Shown: piece after piece, positions 1 to 8,869 of the stretch
Layout: each line of letters starts with the position of its first letter
How positions within the stretch are numbered: the first letter of the stretch is position 1
Assembly: GCF_003254705.1 (NCBI RefSeq)
Contig: NZ_QFYR01000001.1
Coordinates: 868,001-932,000 of the forward strand
DNA length: 64,000 nt
Direction of reading: 5' to 3'
Source: Phenylobacterium deserti
GTDB lineage: Bacteria > Pseudomonadota > Alphaproteobacteria > Caulobacterales > Caulobacteraceae
Notes under the pieces: model-generated
Told to the model about the DNA's origin: nothing
Databases searched by the model: none
What the model saw: the letters and a program-made list of their open reading frames with translations, nothing else
Position numbers and translations under genes: made by a program

Positions 1-2273
1 AGCGGCTGCTCGTAGGCGGCCATGGTCGCCATGTGCAGGATGCGGGACACCGACGAGGACAGCGGACAGATCTGAACCGCATGGCTCATGCCCAGCAGGA
101 TCGGGCCGAGCACGGTCGCGCCGCCGATCGACTGGATGAGCTGGGTGGAGATCGCCGCCGAGTGAATGGCCGGCATGATCAGCACGTTCGCCGGCCCGGA
201 GAGGCGCATGAAGGGGTAGTTCACGCGCCGGGCGGGATCGAGCGCCAGGGCCGGCGGCATCTCGCCTTCGTATTCGAAGTCGATGTCCGGCATCATGTCG
301 AGCATCGCCACTGCGTCGCGGACCTTTTCCGACCGCAGGCCCATCGGGTTGCCGAAGGTCGAGTAGCTCATGAAAGCCACGCGCGGCGTGTAGCCCAGGG
401 CGCGGACCGCACGAGCCGCCTCGCGGGCGATCTCCACCAGGTCCTCGGCTTCCGGCATCTCCGTGACGTTGGTGTCGGCGATGAACAGGGTCCGGCCGCG
501 GGCCAGGACGACGCTCATGCCCATGACGCGGCCGTCCGGAGTGGGGTCGATCACCCGCAGCACTTCCTCCAGCACCTGGTCGAAGGAACGCGTCACGCCG
601 GTGACCATGCCGTCCGCATAGCCCAGGGCCACCATGGAGGCGGCGAAGGAGTTGCGGTCCTGATTGATCAGGCGCTGGACGTCGCGGCGCAGGTAGCCTT
701 CCCGCTGCAGGCGCTCGTAGAGGCGATCCACGAACTCCGGATTGCGATCCGACTTGCGGGCGTTGACGATCTCGATCTTCACGTCGGCGGGGTCGAGGCC
801 GACGGCGCGCATGTTCTGCTCGACCAGCTCCTCGCGGCCGCACAGAACGGCATCGCCCAATCCCGCCGTCTGGAAGGCGTAGGCGGCGCGGATGACGCTG
901 GGCTCCTCGCCTTCGGCGAAGACGATCCGCTTCTTGGGCTGGGACAGCACCGCGCCCTGCACCTTCTGCAGGAAGGCCGCGGTGGGATCGAGCCGCTGAG
1001 CGAGGATGGCGCGGTAGGCGTCCATGTCCTCGATCGGCTTGCGGGCGACGCCGGTGTCCATGGCCGCCTGGGCCACGAACGGCGGGATGTACCAGATCAG
1101 CCGCGGATCGAAGGGCGTCGGGATGATGTACTTGGGCCCGAACTTCAGCTGGGTGCCGTGGTAGGCGGCGGCCACTTCGTCGGGCACGTCCTCGCGGGCG
1201 AGCTCGGCCAGCGCCTGGGCGCAGGCGATCTTCATCTCCATGTTCACCCGCCGGGCGCGCACGTCGAGCGCGCCGCGGAAGATGTAGGGGAAGCCCAGGA
1301 CGTTGTTCACCTGGTTCGGATAGTCGCTCCGGCCGGTGGCGACGATCGCGTCCGGACGCACGGAGTAGACGTCCTCCGGCAGGATCTCGGGATCCGGGTT
1401 GGCCATGGCGAAGATGATCGGCTTGTCGTTCATCTTCTGAACCAGCTCGGGCGTCAGGGCGCCCTTCACCGACAGGCCGATGAAGACGTCGGCCCCCTCC
1501 AGGGCTTCGGCCAGGGTGCGCTTGTCGGTGTCCACCGCGTGGGCGGACTTCCACTGGTTCATGTCTTCCGAGCGGCCGCGCCACAGCACGCCCGTCCGGT
1601 CGACGGCGAGGACGTTCTCGGATGGGACGCCCATGGCCTTGATCAGTTCGAGCGTGGCGATGCCGGCGGCGCCAGGGCCGTTCAGCACCACCTTGACCGT
1701 CTTCAGGTCGCGGCCGGTGACGGCGCAGGCGTTGATCAGGCCGGCGGCGCAGATAATCGCCGTGCCGTGCTGGTCATCGTGGAAAACCGGAATGTCGAGG
1801 AGCTCCTGCAGCTCCGTCTCGATCCGGAAGCACTCGGGAGAGCGGATGTCCTCGAGGTTGATGCCGCCGTAAGTCAGGCCGATGTTCTTGACGACGGTGA
1901 TGATCTCGTCGGGATCGGTGGAGGCGACTTCCACGTCGATGGCGTCAACGTCGGCGAAGCGCTTGAAGAGGACGCCTTTGCCTTCCATCACCGGCTTTGA
2001 AGCGAGGGCGCCGAGGTTGCCGAGACCCAGGATGGCCGTACCGTTGGAGATCACCGCCACCAGGTTGCCCTTGGAGGTGTAGTCGTAGGCGGCTTCCGGA
2101 TCCTCGGCGATCTTGAGAACCGGCACCGCCACGCCCGGCGAGTACGCCAGGCTCAGGTCCCGCTGGGTGGCCATCGGCTTCGTCGGCGCGATGGCGATCT
2201 TCCCGGGCGTGGGGAACTTGTGGAAGCTGAGCGCTTCCTCATCGGTGAAGGTTCGCTTCTCGGCGTCCGACAT
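1..2273 (-). CDS. maeB: NADP-dependent malic enzyme with phosphotransacetylase-like domain, 3' end outside window
   Basis: Oxidative decarboxylation of malate to pyruvate and CO2 in the cytoplasm, linking the TCA cycle to pyruvate and NADPH. The minus-strand frame opens at ATG 2273 (MSDAEKRTFTDEEALSFHK) and stays open to base 1, about 757 residues. Residues ~15-430 carry malic enzyme features: LAYSPGVAVP, the substrate loop FHDDQHGTA, and the nucleotide-binding stretch VVLNGPGAAG. The remainder (RIVFAEGEE onward) resembles phosphate acetyl/butyryltransferase, as in the MaeB fusion family of about 760 residues, so only the last few codons are missing. In the fusion enzymes the C-terminal domain is regulatory (acetyl-CoA response in E. 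coli MaeB). It lies 102 bp downstream of a tetR gene on the same strand. Confidence 0.93.
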   Translation of the reverse strand, partial: MSDAEKRTFTDEEALSFHKFPTPGKIAIAPTKPMATQRDLSLAYSPGVAVPVLKIAEDPEAAYDYTSKGNLVAVISNGTAILGLGNLGALASKPVMEGKGVLFKRFADVDAIDVEVASTDPDEIITVVKNIGLTYGGINLEDIRSPECFRIETELQELLDIPVFHDDQHGTAIICAAGLINACAVTGRDLKTVKVVLNGPGAAGIATLELIKAMGVPSENVLAVDRTGVLWRGRSEDMNQWKSAHAVDTDKRTLAEALEGADVFIGLSVKGALTPELVQKMNDKPIIFAMANPDPEILPEDVYSVRPDAIVATGRSDYPNQVNNVLGFPYIFRGALDVRARRVNMEMKIACAQALAELAREDVPDEVAAAYHGTQLKFGPKYIIPTPFDPRLIWYIPPFVAQAAMDTGVARKPIEDMDAYRAILAQRLDPTAAFLQKVQGAVLSQPKKRIVFAEGEEPSVIRAAYAFQTAGLGDAVLCGREELVEQNMRAVGLDPADVKIEIVNARKSDRNPEFVDRLYERLQREGYLRRDVQRLINQDRNSFAASMVALGYADGMVTGVTRSFDQVLEEVLRVIDPTPDGRVMGMSVVLARGRTLFIADTNVTEMPEAEDLVEIAREAARAVRALGYTPRVAFMSYSTFGNPMGLRSEKVRDAVAMLDMMPDIDFEYEGEMPPALALDPARRVNYPFMRLSGPANVLIMPAIHSAAISTQLIQSIGGATVLGPILLGMSHAVQICPLSSSVSRILHMATMAAYEQP

Positions 2274-2317
2274 GACGGCGGCGGTTCCTCGCGGCGCAGG
2301 CTCAAAAAGGGGCTGAA

Positions 2318-2346
2318 CCTATAGAGACGCTATGCGCCGGGAACAA
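2318..2346 (-). promoter_or_regulatory. candidate sigma70-type promoter of maeB
   Basis: On the minus strand TTGTTC (2341-2346) and TATAGG (2318-2323) are separated by 17 bp, 45 bp upstream of the maeB start. The match to consensus is moderate and no experimental support is available. Confidence 0.35.
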
Positions 2347-2375
2347 CCGCCGCAGGCTTGACGCGAGGGCAATTG

Positions 2376-2993
2376 TCAGTCGGGCGCGCAGAATAGGTCG
2401 ACCGCGCCGGCGGCGATCGCATGGAGCTCGGCCTCGCCCGCGCCCGCCCGCGCCCGGATCGCCAAGCTGTGCAAAGAAGCGGACGCCAGGGGCGCAGCCG
2501 CCGCGGCCGTCAACCCGGGCGCCAGTTGTCCGACGCCTTGCGCACGGGAGAAGCGCTCGCCGAACAGGCGATCCATCTGCGCAAGGAAGCCTGCGAGGAT
2601 CTCGCGCGCCGCCGGGTCGTCCACGGACTGGGTCACCGCCGTGCCGATCAGGAAGCAACCCCGCTGACGCGCGTCGCCAGCGCTGTAGGCGCGGATAGCG
2701 CCCGCGTAGAGCCGTCCTAGGGTGTCCCGGAGCGGCAGATCCTGAGCAAACAGGCCGCCGATGCTGGCCACAGCTTCGTCGCGCGTACGCTCCAGCGCTG
2801 CAGTGTAGAGCGCATGTTTGTCGCCGAACGCGCCATAAAGGCTTGGCCTGTTTAGGCCGGTGGCGGCGGAAAGCTCGTCCAGCGATGTGGCGGCGTAGCC
2901 CTGGTTCCAGAACACCGCTCGCGCCTTCTCCAACGCCGCATCGGCGTCGAAGCTGCGGGGACGACCGCGGGGGCGGGGCTCTTTTTGTACCAT
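2376..2993 (-). CDS. TetR/AcrR family transcriptional regulator
   Basis: DNA-binding repressor of about 205 residues. The N-terminal helix-turn-helix lies at residues ~12-58, with the typical TetR ending TGLNRPSLYGAFGDKHALY. The C-terminal half is the ligand/dimerization domain and contains GCFLIGTA, a motif common in TetR_C regulators of redox or electrophile genes. The start is uncertain: ATG 2993 (MVQKEPRPRG) is chosen, but an in-frame GTG at 3002 lies closer to AAGGA. It is divergent from a glutathione S-transferase gene, with two copies of an operator-like sequence in the shared intergenic region. The inferred role is autoregulation plus control of the transferase by an electrophilic ligand; the ligand is unknown. 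Confidence 0.85.
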   Translation of the reverse strand: MVQKEPRPRGRPRSFDADAALEKARAVFWNQGYAATSLDELSAATGLNRPSLYGAFGDKHALYTAALERTRDEAVASIGGLFAQDLPLRDTLGRLYAGAIRAYSAGDARQRGCFLIGTAVTQSVDDPAAREILAGFLAQMDRLFGERFSRAQGVGQLAPGLTAAAAAPLASASLHSLAIRARAGAGEAELHAIAAGAVDLFCAPD

Positions 2994-3004
2994 TTCGCAC
3001 ACAA
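2987..3004. promoter_or_regulatory. operator-like repeat, copy 1 (overlaps tetR start)
   Basis: The left arm reads GTACCATTTCGCACACAA. Its reverse complement matches copy 2 (3021-3038) at 15 of 18 positions. The copy has weak internal symmetry (TTGT...ACAA over 2985-3004) and covers the tetR start codon, as expected for autorepression. Confidence 0.5.
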
Positions 3005-3020
3005 TCCTTGACCGCCGCTA

Positions 3021-3038
3021 TTTTGTGCGGAACGGTAC
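3021..3038. promoter_or_regulatory. operator-like repeat, copy 2 (upstream of gst)
   Basis: The right arm reads TTTTGTGCGGAACGGTAC, in inverted orientation to copy 1, with 16 bp between the arms. It lies 22 bp upstream of the glutathione S-transferase start. Likely bound by the adjacent TetR regulator; this is inferred from position and repetition only. Confidence 0.5.
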
Positions 3039-3060
3039 ACATATCAACACGGGCACGTTC

Positions 3061-3672
3061 ATGGAACTCTTCTTCTCGCCTCTCGCCTGTTCTCTGGCCA
3101 GCCGCATCGCGCTCTACGAAGCCGGCGCGGAGGCGCGCTACAGCCGCGTCGACACCAAGGCCGGACGTACGGAGGACGGCGCCGACTACCTGCGCATCAA
3201 CCCCAAGGGCCTCGTCCCCGCCCTGAGGACACAAGACGGCGAGGTGCTGACCGAGAACGCCGCGGTGCTGCAGTTCATCGCCGACCACTTCCCCGAGGCC
3301 GCCCTGATGCCGAGCGGGTTCGAGCGCTATCGCGCCCAGCAGTGGCTGAGCTTCATCGGGACCGAACTGCACAAGTTCGTCTTTGCGCCCCTGTTCAGCC
3401 GCAGGGCCAACGACGAGGCCAAGGCCTTCGCCCGCGCCGCCGCGCCCGAGCGGTTCGCCTACCTGGAAGACCAGCTGGACGGCCGCGAGTACCTGGTCGA
3501 CACCTTCAGCGTAGCGGACGCCTACCTGGCCGTGGTGCTGAACTGGGCGCAGGCGGTGAACTTCGATCTTTCGCCCTATCCGAACATCCGCGCCTATCAT
3601 CAACGCGTGTTGGCGCGGCCGGCGGCTGGCCGCGCATTCCAGGAAGAGCTTGCGCTGTACCAGGCCGCCTGA
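3061..3672 (+). CDS. glutathione S-transferase family protein
   Basis: Conjugates glutathione to electrophiles or acts as a glutathione-dependent reductase in the cytoplasm. The 203-residue protein starts at ATG 3061 (MELFFSPLACSLASRIAL). The N-terminal thioredoxin-fold domain has NPKGLVPAL, with the cis-proline, and LTENAAVLQFIAD, the glutathione gamma-Glu-binding Glu-Asn motif. The all-alpha C-terminal domain contains FSVADAYL, the usual N-capping region. SPLACSLASR resembles beta-class enzymes, where a Cys near position 10 contacts glutathione. It is divergently transcribed from a TetR regulator across a 67-bp gap holding paired operator-like repeats. Confidence 0.92.
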   Translation: MELFFSPLACSLASRIALYEAGAEARYSRVDTKAGRTEDGADYLRINPKGLVPALRTQDGEVLTENAAVLQFIADHFPEAALMPSGFERYRAQQWLSFIGTELHKFVFAPLFSRRANDEAKAFARAAAPERFAYLEDQLDGREYLVDTFSVADAYLAVVLNWAQAVNFDLSPYPNIRAYHQRVLARPAAGRAFQEELALYQAA

Positions 3673-3739
3673 GGCGACGGGGTTGACCCGGCGGGCGGGC
3701 TGGCGAGATTAGCGGCCCAGCCTGCCGGGAGTTCTTCCG

Positions 3740-4513
3740 CTGTCCGACGTCATCAAAATCGCCATCGCCGGCGCCCTCGGCCGCATGGGCCGCGCCATCG
3801 CAGCCGTGGTCGAGCAGGACCCAGCCCTGCAACTCGCCGGACGGTTCGACCGGCCGGAAGCGGCTGATCCGATCCTGGGCGAGCGCGAGGCCGCGCTCAA
3901 CGCGGCCGACGTGGTGATCGACTTTTCGAGCCCGGCGGCGTCGGCCGCCCTGGCGACCCATTGCGCCGAACGCGGCGGGCCGGCCCTGGTGATCGGAACC
4001 ACCGGCTTCGACGAGGCCCAGATCGCCACGATCAACCGGGCGGCCGAGCGGGTCGCCATCGTGCGGGCCGGCAACTACTCGCTTGGGGTCAACATGCTGA
4101 TGGGCCTCGTGCGCCAGGCGGCGCGGGCCCTGCCGGCCGAGACTTATGACATCGAAGTGTTCGAGGCCCACCACCGACGCAAGGTCGACGCGCCGTCCGG
4201 CACGGCCCTGATGCTTGGGGAAGCGGCGGCGGAGGGCCGTGGCGTTCAGCTGCCGGAGGTGGCCGTGCGCGTGCGCGACGGCATCACCGGCGAGCGCGGC
4301 GCAGGGGAGATCGGCTTCTCCGTCCTCCGCGGGGGCGGCATCATCGGCGAGCACAGCGTCTCCTTCGTAGCCGATGAGGAGATCCTGACCCTGTCGCATT
4401 CGGCGCGGGACCGCGGCCTGTTCGCGAAGGGCGCCCTGGCGGCCGCCCGGTGGGTGGCTGGTCGCCCCGCAGGCGCCTACGACATGCAGGACGTGCTGGG
4501 CTTCGCCCGATAG
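3740..4513 (+). CDS. dapB: 4-hydroxy-tetrahydrodipicolinate reductase, probable CTG start
   Basis: NAD(P)H-dependent reduction step of lysine and diaminopimelate synthesis. The Rossmann motif [14 protein letters not shown] must be included, yet the first ATG (3785) falls inside it. The frame is open only back to a TAG at 3710, and its only plausible initiators are CTG 3722 and CTG 3740. GGGAG (3727-3731) lies 8 bp before CTG 3740, which gives [11 protein letters not shown] and 257 residues, the normal family length. Other motifs are DFSSPAA, GTTGF and the catalytic [15 protein letters not shown] (His-His, Lys). The stop is 15 bp from the convergent dut gene. Confidence 0.93.
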   Translation: MSDVIKIAIAGALGRMGRAIAAVVEQDPALQLAGRFDRPEAADPILGEREAALNAADVVIDFSSPAASAALATHCAERGGPALVIGTTGFDEAQIATINRAAERVAIVRAGNYSLGVNMLMGLVRQAARALPAETYDIEVFEAHHRRKVDAPSGTALMLGEAAAEGRGVQLPEVAVRVRDGITGERGAGEIGFSVLRGGGIIGEHSVSFVADEEILTLSHSARDRGLFAKGALAAARWVAGRPAGAYDMQDVLGFAR

Positions 4514-4528
4514 AGGCGCGGCCCGACG

Positions 4529-4984
4529 CTAGCTCGCGCCGGTCGAGCCGAAGCCGCCTGCGCCGCGGGCGGTTTCGTCGAGGCTGTCCGTCTCCCGCCA
4601 GCTGGCCTGAACGACGGGCGCGATCACCAGCTGGGCAATGCGGTCGCCCCGGCGGATCACGAAGTCCTCTTCACCGAGGTTAATCAGGATGACCTTCACC
4701 TCGCCCCGGTAGTCCGCATCAACGGTGCCGGGCGTATTCAGGCAAGTGACCCCCGCCTTGATGGCGAGTCCAGAGCGCGGGCGCACCTGCGCCTCGAAGC
4801 CGTTGGGAAGGGCGAAGGCCAGGCCCGTCGGAACGGCGAAACGGGAACCGGGGCGCAAGGTGAGCGGCGCATCGTCCGGCACCGCAGCCCTCAGATCCAT
4901 GCCGGCCGCCTGGGCGGTCTCGTAGGCCGGCAGAGGCAGGCCCTCGGCATGCGGCAGGCGAACGATGGGGATGGTCGGCGTCAC
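4529..4984 (-). CDS. dut: deoxyuridine 5'-triphosphate nucleotidohydrolase (dUTPase)
   Basis: Hydrolyses dUTP to dUMP and pyrophosphate, keeping uracil out of DNA and supplying dTMP synthesis. The 151-residue trimeric dUTPase shows all five motifs: AGMDLRA (I), RPRSGLA (II), [14 protein letters not shown] (III, catalytic Asp), [10 protein letters not shown] (IV) and the Gly-rich C-terminal arm [10 protein letters not shown] (V). In many proteobacteria dut directly follows coaBC; here a porin gene separates them on the same strand. ATG 4984 is the only good start. Confidence 0.96.
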   Translation of the reverse strand: MTPTIPIVRLPHAEGLPLPAYETAQAAGMDLRAAVPDDAPLTLRPGSRFAVPTGLAFALPNGFEAQVRPRSGLAIKAGVTCLNTPGTVDADYRGEVKVILINLGEEDFVIRRGDRIAQLVIAPVVQASWRETDSLDETARGAGGFGSTGAS

Positions 4985-5053
4985 GGGAGATCCTTGCGAG
5001 CGGCGGCGGATGGTTCCGCCTATAGCTGCGTCGGACGGCCGGACAAAGCGGCC

Positions 5054-5082
5054 GGGCCGGCGCGCTCCCGCCGCGCCGGGCC
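5054..5082 (-). terminator. GC-rich hairpin downstream of porin gene
   Basis: GGGCCGGCGCG (5054-5064) and CGCGCCGGGCC (5072-5082) pair with one mismatch around a 7-nt loop, directly after the porin stop codon. There is no U-tract, so it may be an RNA-stabilizing hairpin or a weak terminator. Confidence 0.4.
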
Positions 5083-5091
5083 GATCCTGGA

Positions 5092-6687
5092 TTAGAAGGC
5101 GTACTGCGAGCGCAGCGTCCAGATCTGCACGTCCTGGCCGACTTGGGCGCCGGCCGGCGGGGTCAGGGCGCCTGCCCCGAACGCCGCCCCGCCCGCGGAA
5201 AGGCGGTCCACCTGCACATCTTGGTAGGTCGCGGAGAAGCGCACCGCGGCGTTCGGATACCAGTTCAGGCCGAGGGTGGTGATCTTCTGATCACCCCCGC
5301 GGATCGCGCCGGTACGCGGCGCCGTCCCCGCCCCGCCCTCGGCGAAGTTCAGGTCGAGTTCCGACACGCGAAGCCCCAGCTCCCACGCGCCCCAGTCGCC
5401 CTTGCGGAAGTCGAACGGTCGATCGATGCGCGGCGCGTCGAAGCTCCCGGAGGCCGCCACATAGCGGCGTGGCTGCCCGGTCAGGGTCCAGGCGCCCTGG
5501 ACATACCAGCCGGAGAAGTCCGGGCTCGGCAGCGGGCTGGCGCGACGATCGACGCCGATGTCGAAGTACTCCGACTGTACGGTGAAGGCCTTGAATTGGC
5601 CGGCCGCCTCCAGGCCCCAGACGCTGGCGCGTTTGGCGTCGATGTTGCCGGTATCCACGAGGCGGACGGTTTCGACGCGGTTCTCAGGCCGCTCGCGCAG
5701 ACGCACGTTGCGGGTCGCGCCCGGCGCAACGTCCGGACCGCCAGCGGCGGGCTCAAGAACCTGGGTGGTGTTCACCCCCAGGTGCACCAGATAGTCGCTG
5801 CCCTTCACCGGCAGAATGGACGCGCGGGCGACCAGGCCCACTTGCTCGTCGAAGCTCTGCTGCCCGACCACGTTGCCGGTCAGCGCCGCCGAAAGGGTCC
5901 AACGGTCCCCGTTCGACAGGACAGCCAGGCTGGAGCGGCCGTCGGCGCCGGCGATGCCGCGCACCATCTCGCCCACAGCTGAGCGTTCCGGGAACAGCGC
6001 GCCCCAGACGGAGGTCTGGTCGTCCATGCCCGTCGGCGGTGCGAAAGCGCCGACGCGGATTTTGGTGCGGCCGAAGCCGCTGTATTGCAGCCAGGCGGCG
6101 TTGATCACGCCGCCGCCTTCCGTGCCCGTGCCGCCGAACTCGTAAAGGAAGGCATAGTCCCAGTCGCTGAACAGTCGCCCTTCCATGCCCACGCGAGCGC
6201 GGCGGAAGTTGGCGCCATCGGCGAAGTCGCGGGCGCGATCGGCCTCAGCGGCGTCGCCCACGGAGCCGCGGCGGAAGTCGGCAGCCAACGGACCGGGCGC
6301 GTCCTGCGAGAAGCGCGAAGCATCAAGCTGCACGCCGGCCCGGAAGGCGGCGGTAAACTTGCCGTCGGCGCTGGCCAGGGTCGGACGGCCTCCGGCGACG
6401 GCCACCTTCGTGCCGCCCAACTCCTTGCGGATCGCCTGGTCGCCGGCCGCGGCCGTGGCCTTCAATTCCTGTACCTGCCGTTCCAGCTCGGAGTTGCGCT
6501 GCTCCAGCGCGTCCAGCCGGGCGGTGAGCGCCAGCAGTTGATCCGGAGTCACGGCGATCGTCTGGACCGGTGCTGTAGCCTGAGCTTGAGCGGCGGCTTG
6601 CACCTGCGCCTGAGCAGTCGGCGCCGCGAGGCTGAAGAGAGCCCCAGCGGCGGCCCCCGCCAGCTTGGCTCTAAAAAAATGACGCAT
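5092..6687 (-). CDS. OprP/OprO-type outer membrane porin
   Basis: Outer membrane beta-barrel protein of 531 residues, resembling phosphate/polyphosphate-selective porins (family PF07396). ATG 6687 follows AAGGGGAG and opens a signal peptide ([18 protein letters not shown], cleavage after the Ala-Gln-Ala region near residue 28). A short coiled coil follows ([18 protein letters not shown]), as in trimeric OprP-like porins, then alternating barrel strands, ending in the C-terminal Phe that BAM recognizes (SQYAF). Substrate selectivity cannot be read from the sequence. It sits between coaBC and dut, an unusual insertion, with its own 228-bp upstream region (6688-6915) that is AT-richer than the surroundings but shows no promoter that could be placed with confidence. 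Confidence 0.85.
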   Translation of the reverse strand: MRHFFRAKLAGAAAGALFSLAAPTAQAQVQAAAQAQATAPVQTIAVTPDQLLALTARLDALEQRNSELERQVQELKATAAAGDQAIRKELGGTKVAVAGGRPTLASADGKFTAAFRAGVQLDASRFSQDAPGPLAADFRRGSVGDAAEADRARDFADGANFRRARVGMEGRLFSDWDYAFLYEFGGTGTEGGGVINAAWLQYSGFGRTKIRVGAFAPPTGMDDQTSVWGALFPERSAVGEMVRGIAGADGRSSLAVLSNGDRWTLSAALTGNVVGQQSFDEQVGLVARASILPVKGSDYLVHLGVNTTQVLEPAAGGPDVAPGATRNVRLRERPENRVETVRLVDTGNIDAKRASVWGLEAAGQFKAFTVQSEYFDIGVDRRASPLPSPDFSGWYVQGAWTLTGQPRRYVAASGSFDAPRIDRPFDFRKGDWGAWELGLRVSELDLNFAEGGAGTAPRTGAIRGGDQKITTLGLNWYPNAAVRFSATYQDVQVDRLSAGGAAFGAGALTPPAGAQVGQDVQIWTLRSQYAF

Positions 6688-6915
6688 GCGCTCCCCTTCG
6701 CGCGAACGAAGCGTCAGCTTGTGCGTCCGAACAATAGAGAGAAGGTAAACGGCACGGCAGCCAGCATAGAAAAGCGTCACAAAACCAGACGCTTAGATAT
6801 CAGGATAACCTTGACGGCGACTCGACTAAGACGAACGAAGAAAAGGGCGACAGCAATCAACCGCCTCTACGGCCGCAAGCCTCTGAGCCGCCAGACAAAG
6901 ATCGGTATGACCGCG

Positions 6916-8106
6916 TCAGCCTAAGTCTTGCGCGATACGTGCAGCCAGTCGGCGGGCGACTTCCGCCTTGTCCAAACGCTCCCACCGCTCGACGCTTTGC
7001 GCTGTGACCACCGAAACGGTGTTGACGTCGCCGCCCATGACACCGCCTTGGCTGACGTCGTTGGCGACGATCCAGTCGCAGCCTTTACGCGCGAGCTTGG
7101 CTCGGGCGTGCGCCTCCAGCTCGTTGGTTTCGGCGGCGAACCCAACCACCAGCTTCGGCCGCAGAGGACCCCTGGAAAGCGTTGCAAGGATGTCGGGGTT
7201 TTCCACCAGCCGCAGCGCCGGCGGCCCCTCGCCCGTCTTCTTGATCTTCTGGCCTGCCGCCTCGTCCGGCCGCCAGTCAGCGACAGCGGCCACCATCACC
7301 GCGACATCGGCGGGCAGCGCCGCCTCGCAGGCGGCCAGCATCTGCCGCGCGGTCTCTACGTTGACGCGGGTGACGCCGGCCGGGGTCTCCAGCGCCGTCG
7401 GGCCGCTGACCAAGGTCACTTCCGCGCCGAGGTCGGCGAGCGCACGGGCGATGGCGTAGCCCTGCTTGCCCGAGGAGCGGTTGACGATCAGACGCACCGG
7501 GTCGATCGGCTCCGCCGTCGGACCTGCGGTGACCAGGGCGCGCCTACCAGCCAGCGGACGTGCGGCGCTACCGTTCAGCGCCGCGAGTATGGCCGTCAGT
7601 ATGGCCGGCGGCTCGGCCATGCGTCCGGGGCCAAACTCCCCGCAAGCCATGGCGCCTTCGTCAGGACCGACGAATAGCACGCCGTCCGCCTTCAATCGCT
7701 CGAAGTTCCGGACGGTCGCCGGGTGCTGCCACATGCGCACGTTCATGGCGGGCGCCATCAGCACAGGCTTGTCGGTGGCCAGCAGCGTGGTGGACGCCAG
7801 GTCGTTGGCCTGGCCTGCTGCGGCGCGCGCCATCAGATCCGCAGTCGCGGGGGCCACCACCACGAGGTCGGCCGAGCGCGACAGTTCGATGTGGCCCATC
7901 TCAGCCTCATCCGTGAGGGAGAAGAGCTCGGCGTAGACCTTGTCCTCGGCCAGGGCGGACAGGGACAGCGGCGTCACGAACTCTGATCCGGCTTTGGTGA
8001 GGATCGGCCGCACCGCCAGGCCGGCCTTGCGCGCCAGGCGCACCAGCTCCAGCGCCTTGTAGGCCGCAATGCCGCCGCCCACGATGAGGAGAATGCGTTT
8101 GTCCAA
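6916..8106 (-). CDS. coaBC: bifunctional phosphopantothenoylcysteine decarboxylase / phosphopantothenate-cysteine ligase
   Basis: Catalyses two steps of coenzyme A synthesis: CTP-dependent joining of cysteine to 4'-phosphopantothenate (CoaB) and FMN-dependent decarboxylation (CoaC). TTG 8106 with AGGGG about 9 nt upstream gives 396 residues, the family norm; the frame extends to 8208, but the extra residues are not typical. CoaC motifs: GGGIAAYKA, the catalytic His in IELSRSADLVVVAPATA, and PAMNVRMW. CoaB motifs: LVTAGPTAEPIDPVR, NRSSGKQGYAIA and KIKK. Canonically coaBC is followed by dut. Confidence 0.95.
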   Translation of the reverse strand: MDKRILLIVGGGIAAYKALELVRLARKAGLAVRPILTKAGSEFVTPLSLSALAEDKVYAELFSLTDEAEMGHIELSRSADLVVVAPATADLMARAAAGQANDLASTTLLATDKPVLMAPAMNVRMWQHPATVRNFERLKADGVLFVGPDEGAMACGEFGPGRMAEPPAILTAILAALNGSAARPLAGRRALVTAGPTAEPIDPVRLIVNRSSGKQGYAIARALADLGAEVTLVSGPTALETPAGVTRVNVETARQMLAACEAALPADVAVMVAAVADWRPDEAAGQKIKKTGEGPPALRLVENPDILATLSRGPLRPKLVVGFAAETNELEAHARAKLARKGCDWIVANDVSQGGVMGGDVNTVSVVTAQSVERWERLDKAEVARRLAARIAQDLG

Positions 8107-8287
8107 AGGCGTCGGCCCCTGCTGCAGGTCGCCTGGATGTAGGCGAACAGACGCTCGCCCACAAATGCGCCGCTTGAAGCCAGGACGTGCAGCAATGCGC
8201 ACTGGCAAGCTGCACGCGAAAGACTCGACAAGGCTGCAAAACTCTGTTCTTTCTTTGTTCTAGCTGAGCCTCTCGAAGGAGAACAGG

Positions 8288-8866
8288 ATGGCTGGGATGA
8301 GAATGATGGGCGCGCGCACGGCGTTGGTTCTGGCGCTCGGCGCTTCGGCGCTGGGCGGGCTTGTCGCCTGTGACAACGGCCCGTCTGCGGTGGCGCAGAA
8401 GCAGGCCGCTGGAACCCAGATGGCGAGCGAGAGCACGGCGGCCCCTGCCCGGGAGCGCTCTGAAGGCGCGCGCGTCGATCATCGCGAGGACCCGGTCCGC
8501 CTGGTGGACGGCAAGCCCGTGTGGGCGGCCAGCCGGCGCTATTCCGCCGACGAGAGCGCCCGCCGCGCCTTCGACCGGAACGGCGAAGCGTTCGGCGCCC
8601 GCTCCATGGACCAGTACATCAAGAAGGCGCACGCCTTTGTGGAGCACCCGCCGGCTGGCACCGAGACCCTGACGCGCGCCAACGGCGACATGCTGTTCTA
8701 TGACGCCAAGGCCAATGTGTTCGCGGTGGCCAACCGCGATGGCGCGCCACGCACCATGTTCAAGCCGGACGAAGGCGCCGCCTATTGGCAGGAGCAGAAG
8801 GATCGGGAAGCTCGCCGGCAGACAGCCCGCAGCGAGCGGCGCAGCTCCCGAGACGACGAGGCCTGA
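8288..8866 (+). CDS. predicted lipoprotein of unknown function
   Basis: A 192-residue protein starting at ATG 8288, preceded by GAAGGAG at good spacing. It has a lipoprotein signal peptide: Arg near residue 5, hydrophobic core LVLALGASALGG and lipobox LVAC with Cys at about residue 28. The mature part is hydrophilic, with RRYSADESARRAFDRN and a C-terminal Arg/Glu-rich tail (QKDREARRQTARSERR) likely to be helical. I do not recognise the family. The pattern YIKKAHAFVEHPPAGTETLTR followed by GDMLFYDAKANVFAVANRDG resembles short secreted domains that bind nucleases or phages, but no function is claimed. It is convergent with ubiB (3-bp gap) and divergent from coaBC. Confidence 0.75.
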   Translation: MAGMRMMGARTALVLALGASALGGLVACDNGPSAVAQKQAAGTQMASESTAAPARERSEGARVDHREDPVRLVDGKPVWAASRRYSADESARRAFDRNGEAFGARSMDQYIKKAHAFVEHPPAGTETLTRANGDMLFYDAKANVFAVANRDGAPRTMFKPDEGAAYWQEQKDREARRQTARSERRSSRDDEA

Positions 8867-8869
8867 GGC

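Noticed and set aside
33..2000. 655-residue plus-strand open frame opposite maeB
   Set aside because: Antisense shadow of a clear malic enzyme frame; composition rich in Asp, His, Arg and Gly as expected from reverse reading of GC-rich codons.
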